Origin: Haemophilus sp. HMSC068C11
Lineage (GTDB): Bacteria; Pseudomonadota; Gammaproteobacteria; Enterobacterales; Pasteurellaceae
Assembly (NCBI RefSeq): GCF_001815355.1
Contig: NZ_KV820375.1
Location: 280,309-344,308, forward strand
DNA: 64,000 bases
Direction: 5' to 3'
Shown here: positions 53,932 to 63,103 of the stretch, in pieces
Layout of the letters: each line of letters begins with the position of its first letter
Numbering within the stretch: position 1 is the stretch's first letter
The notes under the pieces: model-generated
The model's input: the letters and a program-made list of their open reading frames with translations, nothing else
Told to the model about the DNA's origin: nothing
Databases searched by the model: none
Program-made: the position numbers and the translations under genes

Positions 53932-54195
53932 TTGGCTAATATCAAGTCAGCAAAAAAACGCGCGGTTCAATCTGAAAAACGCCGCCAACACAACGCAAGC
54001 CAACGCTCTATGATGCGTACTTACATCAAAAAAGTATATGCTCAAGTAGCAGCAGGTGAAAAAGCAGCAGCTGAAGCAGCATTCGTTGAAATGCAAAAAG
54101 TTGTTGACCGTATGGCTTCTAAAGGCTTAATCCACGCTAACAAAGCAGCAAACCACAAAGCTAAATTAGCTGCTCAAATCAAAAAATTAGCGTAA
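53932..54195 (+). CDS. rpsT: 30S ribosomal protein S20, TTG start
   Basis: S20 binds 16S rRNA early in 30S assembly. I choose the TTG at 53932, giving an 87-residue protein starting [17 protein letters not shown] after the initiator, because AGGAG is seven bases ahead and E. coli rpsT also uses UUG. A second in-frame TTG two codons upstream is only a base or so from the ribosome site. A weak start codon is part of S20 autoregulation in E. coli. The C-terminus [23 protein letters not shown] is typical. Confidence 0.95.
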   Translation: MANIKSAKKRAVQSEKRRQHNASQRSMMRTYIKKVYAQVAAGEKAAAEAAFVEMQKVVDRMASKGLIHANKAANHKAKLAAQIKKLA

Positions 54196-54221
54196 TTAAA
54201 GCACTAAAATAGCTTAAAAAT

Positions 54222-54245
54222 AAAACCGCACTTTGGTGCGGTTTT
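54222..54245 (+). terminator. Terminator after rpsT
   Basis: AAAACCGCAC, a 4-base loop and GTGCGGTTTT form a perfect stem with a T-run. It is built from overlapping USS cores. Confidence 0.9.
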
Positions 54246-54355
54246 TGTTTGCCGTAAACCGTCTTGCCACAAACGCCCCATAACGAGCTTGCATTCCCTC
54301 CTTTAACCTGTAAACTACCCCACAACTTAAAAATTAATCATAAAATAAACAATAA

Positions 54356-56701
54356 ATGACCAAAAAATCTTTTAAAAAAGCGGATCCAAATTATCAAAAA
54401 GAATTAGCAAAATATGGTAATCCGATCCCAAGCAGAGACTACATTCTGCAAATTATTCGTGAAAATAATGCCCCGATGAGTCGGGAAGAAATTCTGACCG
54501 CACTTTCAATTAAAAGTGACGAACAACAAGAAGCCATGCGTCGCCGCTTGCGCGCTATGGAAAATGATGGACAGTTAGTTTTCACTAAACGTAAACGCTA
54601 TGCCTTGCCTGAAAAATTAGATTTATTCAAAGGCATGGTCATTGGCCATCGCGAAGGCTATGGCTTTTTACAAGTCGAAGGCAAAAAAGAGGATCTCTTT
54701 ATTCCTAATCACCAAATGCAACGTGTAATGCATGGTGATTTTGTGTTAGCACAGCCTGCAGGCTTAGATCGCCGTGGTCGTCGTGAAGTCCGTATTGTTC
54801 GTGTACTTGAAAGTCGCAAAAAACAAATTGTCGGCCGTTTCTTCTTAGAAAATGGCTTTAGCTATGTGGTGCCTGATGACAGCCGTATCGGACGAGATAT
54901 TTTAGTCCCTAATGAACACCGCAATGGGGCTCGAATGGGACAAGTTGTCGTGGTTGAATTGCAAGAACGATCTGCCTCCTTCACTCAACCTGTTGGTATT
55001 ATCAACGAAATTCTGGGTGACAATATGGCAAAAGGGATGGAAGTGGAGATCGCCCTTCGTAATCATGACATTCCTCACCAATTCCCAAGTGCGGTCGAAA
55101 AATACGTTAAAAAATTCACGGAAGAAGTGCCTGAAGAAGCAAAAAAAGGTCGTGTGGATTTACGCAATCTGCCACTGGTTACCATTGATGGCGAAGATGC
55201 ACGCGATTTTGATGATGCCGTATATTGCGAAAAAAGCGGCAAAGGCTGGAAACTTTGGGTGGCGATTGCCGATGTCAGCTATTATGTGCGTTTGCGTTCT
55301 GCACTAGACACAGAAGCTTATAATCGAGGTAACTCCGTTTACTTCCCAAATCGTGTTGTGCCAATGCTACCAGAGATTTTATCAAACGGATTGTGTTCAC
55401 TGAATCCACAAGTTGATCGCTTGTGTATGGTGTGTGAAATGCACATTTCTGCCAAAGGTAAACTCACAGACTATCGTTTTTATGAAGCGGTAATGAATTC
55501 TCATGCACGCTTAACCTATACGAAAGTCGCCGCAATTTTAGATGGCGATGAGGAACTCCGCACGCGTTATCAAGGACTTGTTCCACATTTAGAAGAATTG
55601 CATCATCTCTATCAAGCATTACTGAATGCACGCAAACAACGTGGCGCTATCGATTTTGAAACCATTGAAACCAAATTTATTTTCAATGCCATGGGACGAA
55701 TTGATCGCATTGAACCTGTTGTGCGAAATGATGCTCACAAAATCATTGAAGAATGCATGATTCTTGCGAATATTGCAGCGGCAAACTTTATGGAAAAACA
55801 TAAAGAGCCTGCACTCTATCGTATTCATGCTGCTCCGAGTGAAGAGAAACTGACGTCTTTCCGTGCATTCTTAAGTGAATGTGGTTTAAGCCTTGAAGGT
55901 GGCATGAAACCGACCACGAAAGATTATGCGAAATTGTTAGAACAAGTGAAAGATCGTCCGGATCACGAACTCATTCAAACCATGTTACTTCGCTCATTAA
56001 GCCAAGCGGTTTATCATGCGGATAATATCGGTCACTTTGGTTTGGCTTTAGAGGAATATGCTCACTTTACTTCCCCGATTCGCCGCTATCCGGATTTAAC
56101 CCTTCACCGTGGAATTAAGTATTTATTAGCAAAAGAAAAAGGCGCTAAACGTAAAACGACGGATACTGGCGGCTATCATTATTCTTTTGATGAAATGGAT
56201 TTGTTAGGCGATCACTGCTCGATGACAGAACGCCGTGCCGATGATGCCACTCGCGAAGTGGCAGATTGGCTGAAATGTGAATATATGCAAGATCACGTGG
56301 GCGCTGAATTTAGCGGAGTGATCTCATCTGTAACGGGCTTTGGCTTATTCGTTCGTTTGGATGATTTATTCATTGACGGCTTAGTCCATATTTCCACTTT
56401 AGATAACGACTACTATCAATTTGATGCGGCAAAACAACGTTTAATCGGTGAAAATAGTGGTATGATTTATCGACTTGGCGATAAAGTCAAAATTCGCGTG
56501 GTCGCCGTTCATTTAGAACAAAAAATGTTGGATTTCAGTTTAGTCGAAAGTGCGAGAAAACCACGTCGTGTGGGAAAAACAGCGAAACAAAAAGCGAAAA
56601 AAGTCTTTAAGGAACTGCCACCTAACGCGTCAAAAAAACGTAAAAGTGCGGTTAAAAATAAAGATGTTTCTAAGAAACCGACGAGAAAACGGAAGAAATA
56701 A
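54356..56701 (+). CDS. rnr: Ribonuclease R
   Basis: RNase R degrades structured RNA 3' to 5' and is important in cold and stress. The 781 residues have an N-terminal winged helix ([11 protein letters not shown]), cold-shock domains ([24 protein letters not shown]), the RNB catalytic domain with [13 protein letters not shown] and [12 protein letters not shown], an S1 domain ([17 protein letters not shown]) and a Lys-rich tail. USS encode Leu-Thr-Ala-Leu near residue 45 and Lys-Ser-Ala-Val in the tail. It is 16 bases before rlmB. Confidence 0.97.
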   Translation: MTKKSFKKADPNYQKELAKYGNPIPSRDYILQIIRENNAPMSREEILTALSIKSDEQQEAMRRRLRAMENDGQLVFTKRKRYALPEKLDLFKGMVIGHREGYGFLQVEGKKEDLFIPNHQMQRVMHGDFVLAQPAGLDRRGRREVRIVRVLESRKKQIVGRFFLENGFSYVVPDDSRIGRDILVPNEHRNGARMGQVVVVELQERSASFTQPVGIINEILGDNMAKGMEVEIALRNHDIPHQFPSAVEKYVKKFTEEVPEEAKKGRVDLRNLPLVTIDGEDARDFDDAVYCEKSGKGWKLWVAIADVSYYVRLRSALDTEAYNRGNSVYFPNRVVPMLPEILSNGLCSLNPQVDRLCMVCEMHISAKGKLTDYRFYEAVMNSHARLTYTKVAAILDGDEELRTRYQGLVPHLEELHHLYQALLNARKQRGAIDFETIETKFIFNAMGRIDRIEPVVRNDAHKIIEECMILANIAAANFMEKHKEPALYRIHAAPSEEKLTSFRAFLSECGLSLEGGMKPTTKDYAKLLEQVKDRPDHELIQTMLLRSLSQAVYHADNIGHFGLALEEYAHFTSPIRRYPDLTLHRGIKYLLAKEKGAKRKTTDTGGYHYSFDEMDLLGDHCSMTERRADDATREVADWLKCEYMQDHVGAEFSGVISSVTGFGLFVRLDDLFIDGLVHISTLDNDYYQFDAAKQRLIGENSGMIYRLGDKVKIRVVAVHLEQKMLDFSLVESARKPRRVGKTAKQKAKKVFKELPPNASKKRKSAVKNKDVSKKPTRKRKK

Positions 56702-56717
56702 TAAATAAGAGAACCCT

Positions 56718-57458
56718 ATGTCAGAAAATATCTATGGTATCCATGCTGTAAACAGCATTTTAGCAAATAGCCCTGAACGTTTAATTGAAGTGTTTGTGCT
56801 GAAAGGCCGTGAAGATAAACGCCTACAACCCTTACTCAATGAGCTCTATGCTTTAGGCATTGCGGTGCAATTTGTAAACCGTCAAACATTAGATAAAAAA
56901 TCCAACGGTGAAGTACATCAAGGTGTGATTGCGCGTGTGCAAGAAGCGAAAGAGCTGAATGAACATGATCTGAATGAACTTCTTACTCGTAAACAAAATC
57001 CACTTTTATTGGTGCTTGATGGTGTGACAGATCCCCATAACCTGGGGGCCTGTTTACGTACTGCGGATGCTGCCGGTGTGAGCGCTGTTATTGTGCCAAA
57101 AGATAAATCTGCTCAACTCGCTTCTATTGCACGTAAAGTGGCTTGCGGTGCTGCGGAGACTGTGCCATTAATTCGCGTAACCAATTTAGCTCGTACTTTA
57201 CGAGATCTACAACAAAACCATAATATTTGGGTGGTGGGTACGGCCGGCGAAGCAACAGAAACCATTTATCAAAGCAAACTCACGGGTTCTCTTGCCTTAG
57301 TGATGGGAGCCGAAGGTGAAGGCATGCGTCGTCTTACTCGTGAACACTGCGATCAGCTGATTAGTATTCCAATGGCGGGCTCTGTTTCATCTCTGAATGT
57401 TTCCGTTGCAACAGGTGTATGTTTATTTGAAATTGTGAGACAACGTCTTGCAGCCTAA
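56718..57458 (+). CDS. rlmB: 23S rRNA (guanosine-2251-2'-O)-methyltransferase
   Basis: RlmB methylates G2251 in the peptidyl-transferase loop of 23S rRNA. The 246 residues have an N-terminal substrate-binding domain ([12 protein letters not shown]) and a SPOUT methyltransferase domain with [36 protein letters not shown] and [18 protein letters not shown]. It is co-transcribed with rnr, as in E. coli. Confidence 0.97.
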   Translation: MSENIYGIHAVNSILANSPERLIEVFVLKGREDKRLQPLLNELYALGIAVQFVNRQTLDKKSNGEVHQGVIARVQEAKELNEHDLNELLTRKQNPLLLVLDGVTDPHNLGACLRTADAAGVSAVIVPKDKSAQLASIARKVACGAAETVPLIRVTNLARTLRDLQQNHNIWVVGTAGEATETIYQSKLTGSLALVMGAEGEGMRRLTREHCDQLISIPMAGSVSSLNVSVATGVCLFEIVRQRLAA

Positions 57459-57490
57459 AAATACGTGAAAAAACGACCGCACTTGATATA

Positions 57491-57520
57491 AAAATGCCGA
57501 TAAATCATTATCGGCATTTT
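57491..57520. terminator. Bidirectional terminator, rlmB/brnQ
   Basis: A perfect 13-bp stem AAAATGCCGATAA with a 4-base loop lies between convergent genes. Confidence 0.92.
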
Positions 57521-57522
57521 TA

Positions 57523-58824
57523 TTATTTTGAAATTGTTTTCCCGAATATCATGGAAAGCACTAAAGTACATAATGCGGGCACAAGCCACGCAAGCCCTTG
57601 TGAATAGAGCGGGAAATGAGTCATGATTTGATGTAACCCTTCTGGTAATATATCCAAGTTTTTCAGGCTATCAATCAAACTAAAACAAACTGTTACAAAA
57701 ATAGTGGTGTAATAGCTCAATCGAATAGAAGGCAATTTATTACGCACTAGCTGTAAAACCACTAACATGATCGCCATTGGGTAAATCAACAACAAGGCAG
57801 GAATCGTCACTCGGAGCAATTTTGTTAAGCCATATTGTGAAATAATTGTCGTCATGGCAGTGAAGAAGACAATCCAAAATGGATAAGAAAAACGTGTCAA
57901 AAACTTGGAAAAGTAATCACCACACGCACTGGTTACGCCCACTAATGTGGTTAGACTTGCTAAAGTAATAATACCCGCCATAATCCAGGTTCCCGCCGTG
58001 CCAAATAAACTGTTCACATAACGAGAGAAGATTTGGCCGCCATTTGTTACACCTTGTGCCACCGCATCAGAAGTTGCCCCTAAGTAGAATAAAGAAAAAT
58101 ATAAGCAACCTAATAAGACGACTGATACTAAGCCGGCTGAAATCGTATATTTAACAATCTTTTGGAGATTGGTTACGTTTTTTGCAGATAATGCCCGTGC
58201 AACAATGCCACCAAAGGCAATCGCAGCCAGTACATCCATTGTTTGATAACCACTAATTAATCCTGTGGTTAATGCTGAATTCTCGGCATACGCCTGCGAC
58301 GGAGCAACAATATCAGAAAGAGGTGACACAAAAACCGTTATCCCAACAACGAGTAATAATACCAACAATGCCGGTGTCATCACTTCACCCACCGTTGAAA
58401 TAATGGTACTTGGGCGAATCATGAATCCCATGGCGATAATATTAAAGATCACAGAGAAAATAAGACGTGTTGTCGCACTATCTTCAATGAGCCCCAATGG
58501 TAGCCATGCCATTTCATAAGCGACATTGGTAATTCGAGGCATTGCAAAGGTTGAACCGATGACTAAATAAAGAATGGTTAAAAAGGATACGCCTGCCCAC
58601 TTGGGTAAGTCCTTAGTCAGTTCTTCGCCACGTCCTAACACTGACACCACAACCAATGTAATAAATGGCATGAGTACGCCTGTTATCACAAACCCTAGCG
58701 AAGCCGTTGCCCAATGGTTACCTGCTGAATACCCCTCCATCGGTGGAAAAATAATATTTCCTGCGCCTAAAAATAAAGCAAAAATCATCATACCTAATAC
58801 GGTGATGTCTTTTTTTGAAAACAT
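57523..58824 (-). CDS. brnQ: Branched-chain amino acid carrier BrnQ
   Basis: BrnQ imports leucine, isoleucine and valine with sodium or protons. I choose the ATG giving MFSKKDITVLGMMIFALFLGAGNIIFPP (433 residues), the family N-terminus; a ribosome site GAGA precedes it. Longer readings would add 34 hydrophobic, atypical residues. About twelve membrane helices follow. It is divergent from nhaA. Confidence 0.92.
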   Translation of the reverse strand: MFSKKDITVLGMMIFALFLGAGNIIFPPMEGYSAGNHWATASLGFVITGVLMPFITLVVVSVLGRGEELTKDLPKWAGVSFLTILYLVIGSTFAMPRITNVAYEMAWLPLGLIEDSATTRLIFSVIFNIIAMGFMIRPSTIISTVGEVMTPALLVLLLVVGITVFVSPLSDIVAPSQAYAENSALTTGLISGYQTMDVLAAIAFGGIVARALSAKNVTNLQKIVKYTISAGLVSVVLLGCLYFSLFYLGATSDAVAQGVTNGGQIFSRYVNSLFGTAGTWIMAGIITLASLTTLVGVTSACGDYFSKFLTRFSYPFWIVFFTAMTTIISQYGLTKLLRVTIPALLLIYPMAIMLVVLQLVRNKLPSIRLSYYTTIFVTVCFSLIDSLKNLDILPEGLHQIMTHFPLYSQGLAWLVPALCTLVLSMIFGKTISK

Positions 58825-59026
58825 AAGCATTCTCGAATAAATAAATTTTAAGAATTTTACTATTAAATTGTTTTTTATTCCAAAAATGAAAATAAATTCT
58901 GTGAAATAGATCACGAAATCTATCACATCCCGATTAAATCACACATTATCCATAGCCTATTTTCCCTAAATTAGTAAATTTGTGATAATATCCAGCCTTT
59001 ATTATTACTTTTTTAGGAGAGAATGA

Positions 59027-60214
59027 ATGAATAAACTGAGTTTGATTCAACAAATTCAGCGTTTTTTCAAATTGGAATCAGCTGGCGGAATTTTATTACT
59101 TTTTTCAGCAGTAGTCGCAATGCTATTAGCCAATTCACCGCTCAATCAAAACTATAACGACTTTTTAAACTTACCAGTCAGAATTCAAGTAGGGACTTTT
59201 TCTATCGATAAAACCTTAATTCACTGGATCAACGATGGTTTTATGGCGGTATTCTTTGTTTTAGTGGGAATGGAAGTCAAAAGAGAATTATTTGAGGGCT
59301 CCCTTTCAAGCTATCAACAAGCGGTTTTCCCTGCCATTGCTGCAGTTGGCGGAATGGTTATTCCTGCCTTGGTTTATATTTTTATTGCACAACAAGATCC
59401 TACTTTAGCCGATGGCTGGGCAATTCCAATGGCGACAGACATTGCCTTTGCACTCGGTATCATGGCGTTATTAAGCAAACAAGTGCCACTCCCATTAAAA
59501 ATCTTTTTACTTGCTTTAGCCATCATTGATGACTTAGGCGCGATTGTCGTGATTGCACTCTTCTTCTCCCATGGATTAAGCGTGCAAGCACTTGTCTTTG
59601 CTGCGGTTGCTATTGTTGTACTTATCGCATTAAACCGCTTTAAAGTGACCGCACTTTGTGTCTATATGGTAGTGGGAACAATCTTATGGGCTTCGGTATT
59701 AAAATCAGGTGTGCATGCTACCCTTGCAGGGGTTATCATCGGATTTTGTATTCCATTGAAAGGCAAAAATGGCGAAACACCATTACACGACTTTGAGCAC
59801 ATTCTTGCCCCTTGGTCATCCTTTGTTATCTTGCCATTATTTGCATTTGCCAATGCGGGTGTAAGCTTTGATGGCATTGATCTCAGCATGCTGACATCAC
59901 CATTATTGCTCGCGATTTCTCTTGGCTTAATTATCGGAAAACCACTCGGCGTATTTGGTTTCAGTTATCTTTCCGTAAAACTTGGCATTGCAAAACTTCC
60001 ACAAGGCATCAACTTTAAACAAATTTTTGCCGTAGCAATTTTGTGTGGTATCGGCTTCACCATGTCAATGTTCTTAGCCAGCCTTGCCTTCAATGCTGAT
60101 GCCGGTGAAAGCATTAACGCCCTTTCTCGATTAGGGATCTTATTAGGCTCCACTGTTTCAGCTATTGTGGGGTATATGGCGTTGAAAGTGACTACCGCGA
60201 AAAATAAAGGGTAA
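59027..60214 (+). CDS. nhaA: Na+/H+ antiporter NhaA
   Basis: NhaA expels sodium in exchange for protons and controls internal pH. The 395 residues have twelve membrane helices. The ion-binding aspartate pair is Asp168-Asp169 in [17 protein letters not shown], with [11 protein letters not shown] just before and the conserved [14 protein letters not shown] segment ([13 protein letters not shown]) later. AGGAGAG precedes the ATG. The GT25-GT2 fusion gene starts nine bases after its stop, so the two may be co-transcribed. Confidence 0.96.
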   Translation: MNKLSLIQQIQRFFKLESAGGILLLFSAVVAMLLANSPLNQNYNDFLNLPVRIQVGTFSIDKTLIHWINDGFMAVFFVLVGMEVKRELFEGSLSSYQQAVFPAIAAVGGMVIPALVYIFIAQQDPTLADGWAIPMATDIAFALGIMALLSKQVPLPLKIFLLALAIIDDLGAIVVIALFFSHGLSVQALVFAAVAIVVLIALNRFKVTALCVYMVVGTILWASVLKSGVHATLAGVIIGFCIPLKGKNGETPLHDFEHILAPWSSFVILPLFAFANAGVSFDGIDLSMLTSPLLLAISLGLIIGKPLGVFGFSYLSVKLGIAKLPQGINFKQIFAVAILCGIGFTMSMFLASLAFNADAGESINALSRLGILLGSTVSAIVGYMALKVTTAKNKG

Positions 60215-60222
60215 TCAAAACG

Positions 60223-61755
60223 ATGGAAAAACTAACCTGTTATGTTATTTATGCATCTGAAAGAATAGAGAGACTGAGCCATTTTTTACAATGCGCCTCT
60301 GACTCTCATGTTGTTCCTATTTCTGCAGTAACTAAAGAACAGGTTAGCTTACTCGGTCATTCTCCAGCCTTATTTAATTTAAAAAGAGCAGAAGAACTAC
60401 TTGAGCGCACTCCCAATGACAAAGAAATCGCCCACACGCTATCTCATATTCAATGCTGGAAAGCGATTGCTGAAAATGAACAGCTACAAAACAATGATTT
60501 TGCTTTAATTGCTGAAGGTGAAATTCAGCCTGTTGAAAACTTCATTCAGCATGCTATCAATTATGCTAATAAATACTCTTCTTACGGAATTATCAAATTA
60601 CAGCGCGATGGTAAAACTCCTGCTTGTGAACGCCTATACCAAGCTAGTGATGAGCCTGATGCATTAATCTATGGTGATACAAATCAGTACAACTATGGTT
60701 GTTCGCTTTATCTCATCCGCAAAGATGTCGCAAAAAAATTAACCGCACTTTTAAGTGAAACAAAACCCTACTGGCTTGCTGATCAATTTACTGCATTCCA
60801 TGAACCTCAAAATATTGCTCAAGCACGTTATCTATTGGGGGAAAATCCAAGCCAAAAACAACAAGATAAAGTTGAAAATCCACTATTTAGTATCATTGTA
60901 CCAATCTATAATGTTGAACGTTACCTCGAACAATGTATTGAATCTGTCTTAGCGCAAGATTATCAGAATTATGAACTTATTTTAGTTGATGATGGTTCGC
61001 CTGATAATTCCATCGATATCTGCACTAAATATACTAAACAATATTCTAATATTGTTTTTATCCATAAAATTAACGGTGGAGTATCCGACGCAAGAAATGC
61101 AGGCATTCAAATTGCTCGAGGAGAGTATTTAATGTTTTTAGATAGTGATGATTATTGGGAAGGAACAACTATTCTCTCTGATTTACAAAAGATAATTACT
61201 GAAAATAATCCCGATACTATCTTCAATTATATGAGCAGTGTCTATCCTGAAAAAATTGTGAACCATTACATCAACCGAGATAAGCTAATAGGTTCTTTTA
61301 GGGAAGACTTTCAAGGTCTTTATCAAGATGGAATTTATCTTGGGTTCCCCTTTACAAAAACAATAAAAAGAGAATTAATTTTAAAAAACCACCTCTTTTT
61401 TATAAAAGGGCGATCTTTTGAAGATGTGGCATGGAGTTTTTTTCTTACTAAATATATTAGTAGTTATGCGATTTATAAAAACTGCTTTTATATGTATAGA
61501 AGAGAAAGAAAAGGTTCAATTAGTTCTGTTGCGACCGCTAAAAATCAAGTAAGTCTATTTCAAAATCTATCTGATGTAATAACTGAAATAGAAAATATGA
61601 AACTCAACAATGAGTTATTGCCTGGATTTAAAAAATATGTAGATGATATTTATAGGTATATAATGACATGCTATGAACTGCTGCCAGAGAATGAAAAAGT
61701 AGATTTTCTTAATTTGAAAGAAAAATACGAAAAAGAATTTAATGCGTTGTGGTAA
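60223..61755 (+). CDS. GT25-GT2 fusion glycosyltransferase
   Basis: This 510-residue protein joins two glycosyltransferase domains. Residues 1 to about 215 resemble the GT25 lipooligosaccharide galactosyltransferase family (CYVIYASERIERLSHFL, GCSLYLIRKDVAKKLTAL), but the acidic site, usually EDD, reads LIAEGEIQP, so this half may be altered or inactive. Residues about 222-510 form a GT2 domain with FSIIVPIYNVERYLEQC, VDDGSPDNS and the metal motif Asp307-Ser-Asp309-Asp310, then a helical C-terminus. No membrane helix or phase-variable repeat is visible. The gene is nine bases after nhaA. The latter half is AT-rich. The target glycan is unknown; surface oligosaccharide or the adjacent adhesin are candidates. 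Confidence 0.8.
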   Translation: MEKLTCYVIYASERIERLSHFLQCASDSHVVPISAVTKEQVSLLGHSPALFNLKRAEELLERTPNDKEIAHTLSHIQCWKAIAENEQLQNNDFALIAEGEIQPVENFIQHAINYANKYSSYGIIKLQRDGKTPACERLYQASDEPDALIYGDTNQYNYGCSLYLIRKDVAKKLTALLSETKPYWLADQFTAFHEPQNIAQARYLLGENPSQKQQDKVENPLFSIIVPIYNVERYLEQCIESVLAQDYQNYELILVDDGSPDNSIDICTKYTKQYSNIVFIHKINGGVSDARNAGIQIARGEYLMFLDSDDYWEGTTILSDLQKIITENNPDTIFNYMSSVYPEKIVNHYINRDKLIGSFREDFQGLYQDGIYLGFPFTKTIKRELILKNHLFFIKGRSFEDVAWSFFLTKYISSYAIYKNCFYMYRRERKGSISSVATAKNQVSLFQNLSDVITEIENMKLNNELLPGFKKYVDDIYRYIMTCYELLPENEKVDFLNLKEKYEKEFNALW

Positions 61756-61795
61756 ATATTATAGATATACTAATCAAGATTTATAAGTTGAATAA

Positions 61796-61825
61796 AAAAT
61801 CCCTTAGCGCTCACTAAGGGATTTT
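61796..61825. terminator. Bidirectional terminator, fusion GT/DUF2827
   Basis: A perfect 12-bp stem AAAATCCCTTAG with a 6-base loop, flanked by A- and T-runs, lies between convergent genes. Confidence 0.92.
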
Positions 61826-61833
61826 CACAAGTC

Positions 61834-62973
61834 TTATTCAGAAAACAACCGCTTGATCTCTTTCTCATACAAATAAATATTCACAGGATTAGTTGGTAAT
61901 TGCGAATCTAGATATTCATTTGCTCTTTTCACATATTCTTCATGATGCTTATCATGGTTATCAATCACATCAAGTAATACTTTTGCACCTTCAAATGCAT
62001 CGAACTGATCGTAATAATACCCTACACCTTTCGGAATTAGTTTTGAATTATGAATAAATGGATAACCACCATACAAAGCATCATTGTAAGCATAATTCAA
62101 ACCATTTTCCCACTGATGACTTAGCACAATATCTACATAGCGAGTAAGAAAATCAGGCATTTGATAACGCCCTTCTACCGTCATCACCCCATTTTTAACA
62201 AGATTAGTTCGACCTATGAAATTGAAAAAGGTTGGATTATCTTTTTTATCGTAGGTGTTGCACATATAGACGTTTTTAATTTTCTCAGGCGCTTCACGAT
62301 AGGCTTGTTCAGCAATTAACACTGGCGTAAAGCAAGTTTTCACTACGTTAATATTGGCTTCAAAAGAGGCTATACGTTTAGCTTTTTTCTCAGCATCTGG
62401 TTTATAACCAAAAGTAAGATTATGCTTCTCTTTAATTCGCTTAATCACCTGATCACAGAATACCGGCGACCAAATTGCAGGCACCACATAAGCAGGACAA
62501 CGATACATAATGGAAAAATAAGATTTACAGGTATTCTCATGCTGTGGAATCATCCATACAGAATCAAATAACGTACCGTTAAACACTCTTCCTGCTTTCT
62601 TATCAAAAAGGAAATTTTCCATATCCATAATAAAGTCATTACCCATTTTATAGCAAACAACTTTACCACCATGTTGATGCATTCGAGTAACTTGATTAGG
62701 TTCAATCACCAATGTTCCCTCAATCAATACGTCTAATTGATCAATTACATCCTCAATATAAGCGTATTTCAAATTTAATCCATCAAGCATAAACCCTTCT
62801 GGAGGTGTAGTGCGTTTTTCTGGTCCCCATGAAACCAAAATAACATCTTCTACAATCGATGAATGTTGCAATAAATGATAAAGGTGAATAACATTTTGAT
62901 TCGCACCATTTGCCCAAATATCTGTGACTTTTGCTTCTAAATTAAAGGTGATCCCAATTTTATATTTACGCAT
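61834..62973 (-). CDS. DUF2827 protein, glycosyltransferase-like
   Basis: This 379-residue soluble protein resembles the DUF2827 family. Its N-terminal MRKYKIGITFNLEAKVTDIWANGANQNVIHLY and the sequence of alternating Rossmann-like strands recall GT-B glycosyltransferases. The C-terminal half ends in HQWENGLNYAYNDALYGGYPFIHNSKLI, a segment similar to the nucleotide-sugar binding region of GT4-type enzymes. The activity is inferred only. The strong AAGGAAGAG ribosome site directly follows a long inverted repeat. It lies downstream of the trimeric autotransporter gene on the same strand, with 130 bases between. Confidence 0.7.
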   Translation of the reverse strand: MRKYKIGITFNLEAKVTDIWANGANQNVIHLYHLLQHSSIVEDVILVSWGPEKRTTPPEGFMLDGLNLKYAYIEDVIDQLDVLIEGTLVIEPNQVTRMHQHGGKVVCYKMGNDFIMDMENFLFDKKAGRVFNGTLFDSVWMIPQHENTCKSYFSIMYRCPAYVVPAIWSPVFCDQVIKRIKEKHNLTFGYKPDAEKKAKRIASFEANINVVKTCFTPVLIAEQAYREAPEKIKNVYMCNTYDKKDNPTFFNFIGRTNLVKNGVMTVEGRYQMPDFLTRYVDIVLSHQWENGLNYAYNDALYGGYPFIHNSKLIPKGVGYYYDQFDAFEGAKVLLDVIDNHDKHHEEYVKRANEYLDSQLPTNPVNIYLYEKEIKRLFSE

Positions 62974-62984
62974 AATTCTCTTCC

Positions 62985-63056
62985 TTTTTATTATTTAAAT
63001 CATCTGAAAGTGCGGTCAAAAATAAACGTATTTTCAAATGATTTAAATAATAAAAA
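62985..63056. repeat. Long inverted repeat with USS loop
   Basis: A 19-bp perfect arm TTTTTATTATTTAAATCAT (62985-63003) pairs with 63038-63056. The pairing continues for five more base pairs after one mismatch. The loop carries a USS (about 63007-63021). It ends 12 bases before the DUF2827 gene start, so in mRNA from above it would fold just before the ribosome site. Confidence 0.8.
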
Positions 63057-63085
63057 TCACTCGGATATTCCTACCCGAGTGATTT
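63054..63085 (-). terminator. Terminator after the autotransporter gene
   Basis: AAATCACTCGG and CCGAGTGATTT form a perfect 11-bp stem with a 10-base loop, followed by TTATTATTT on the minus strand, 19 bases past the stop. It abuts the inverted repeat at 62985-63056. Confidence 0.85.
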
Positions 63086-63103
63086 ATCTTAATTAGTTGA
63101 TTA

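Noticed and set aside
58825..58926. N-terminal extension of BrnQ by 34 residues
   Set aside because: The added sequence is hydrophobic and unlike the family, and a good ribosome site sits at the shorter start.
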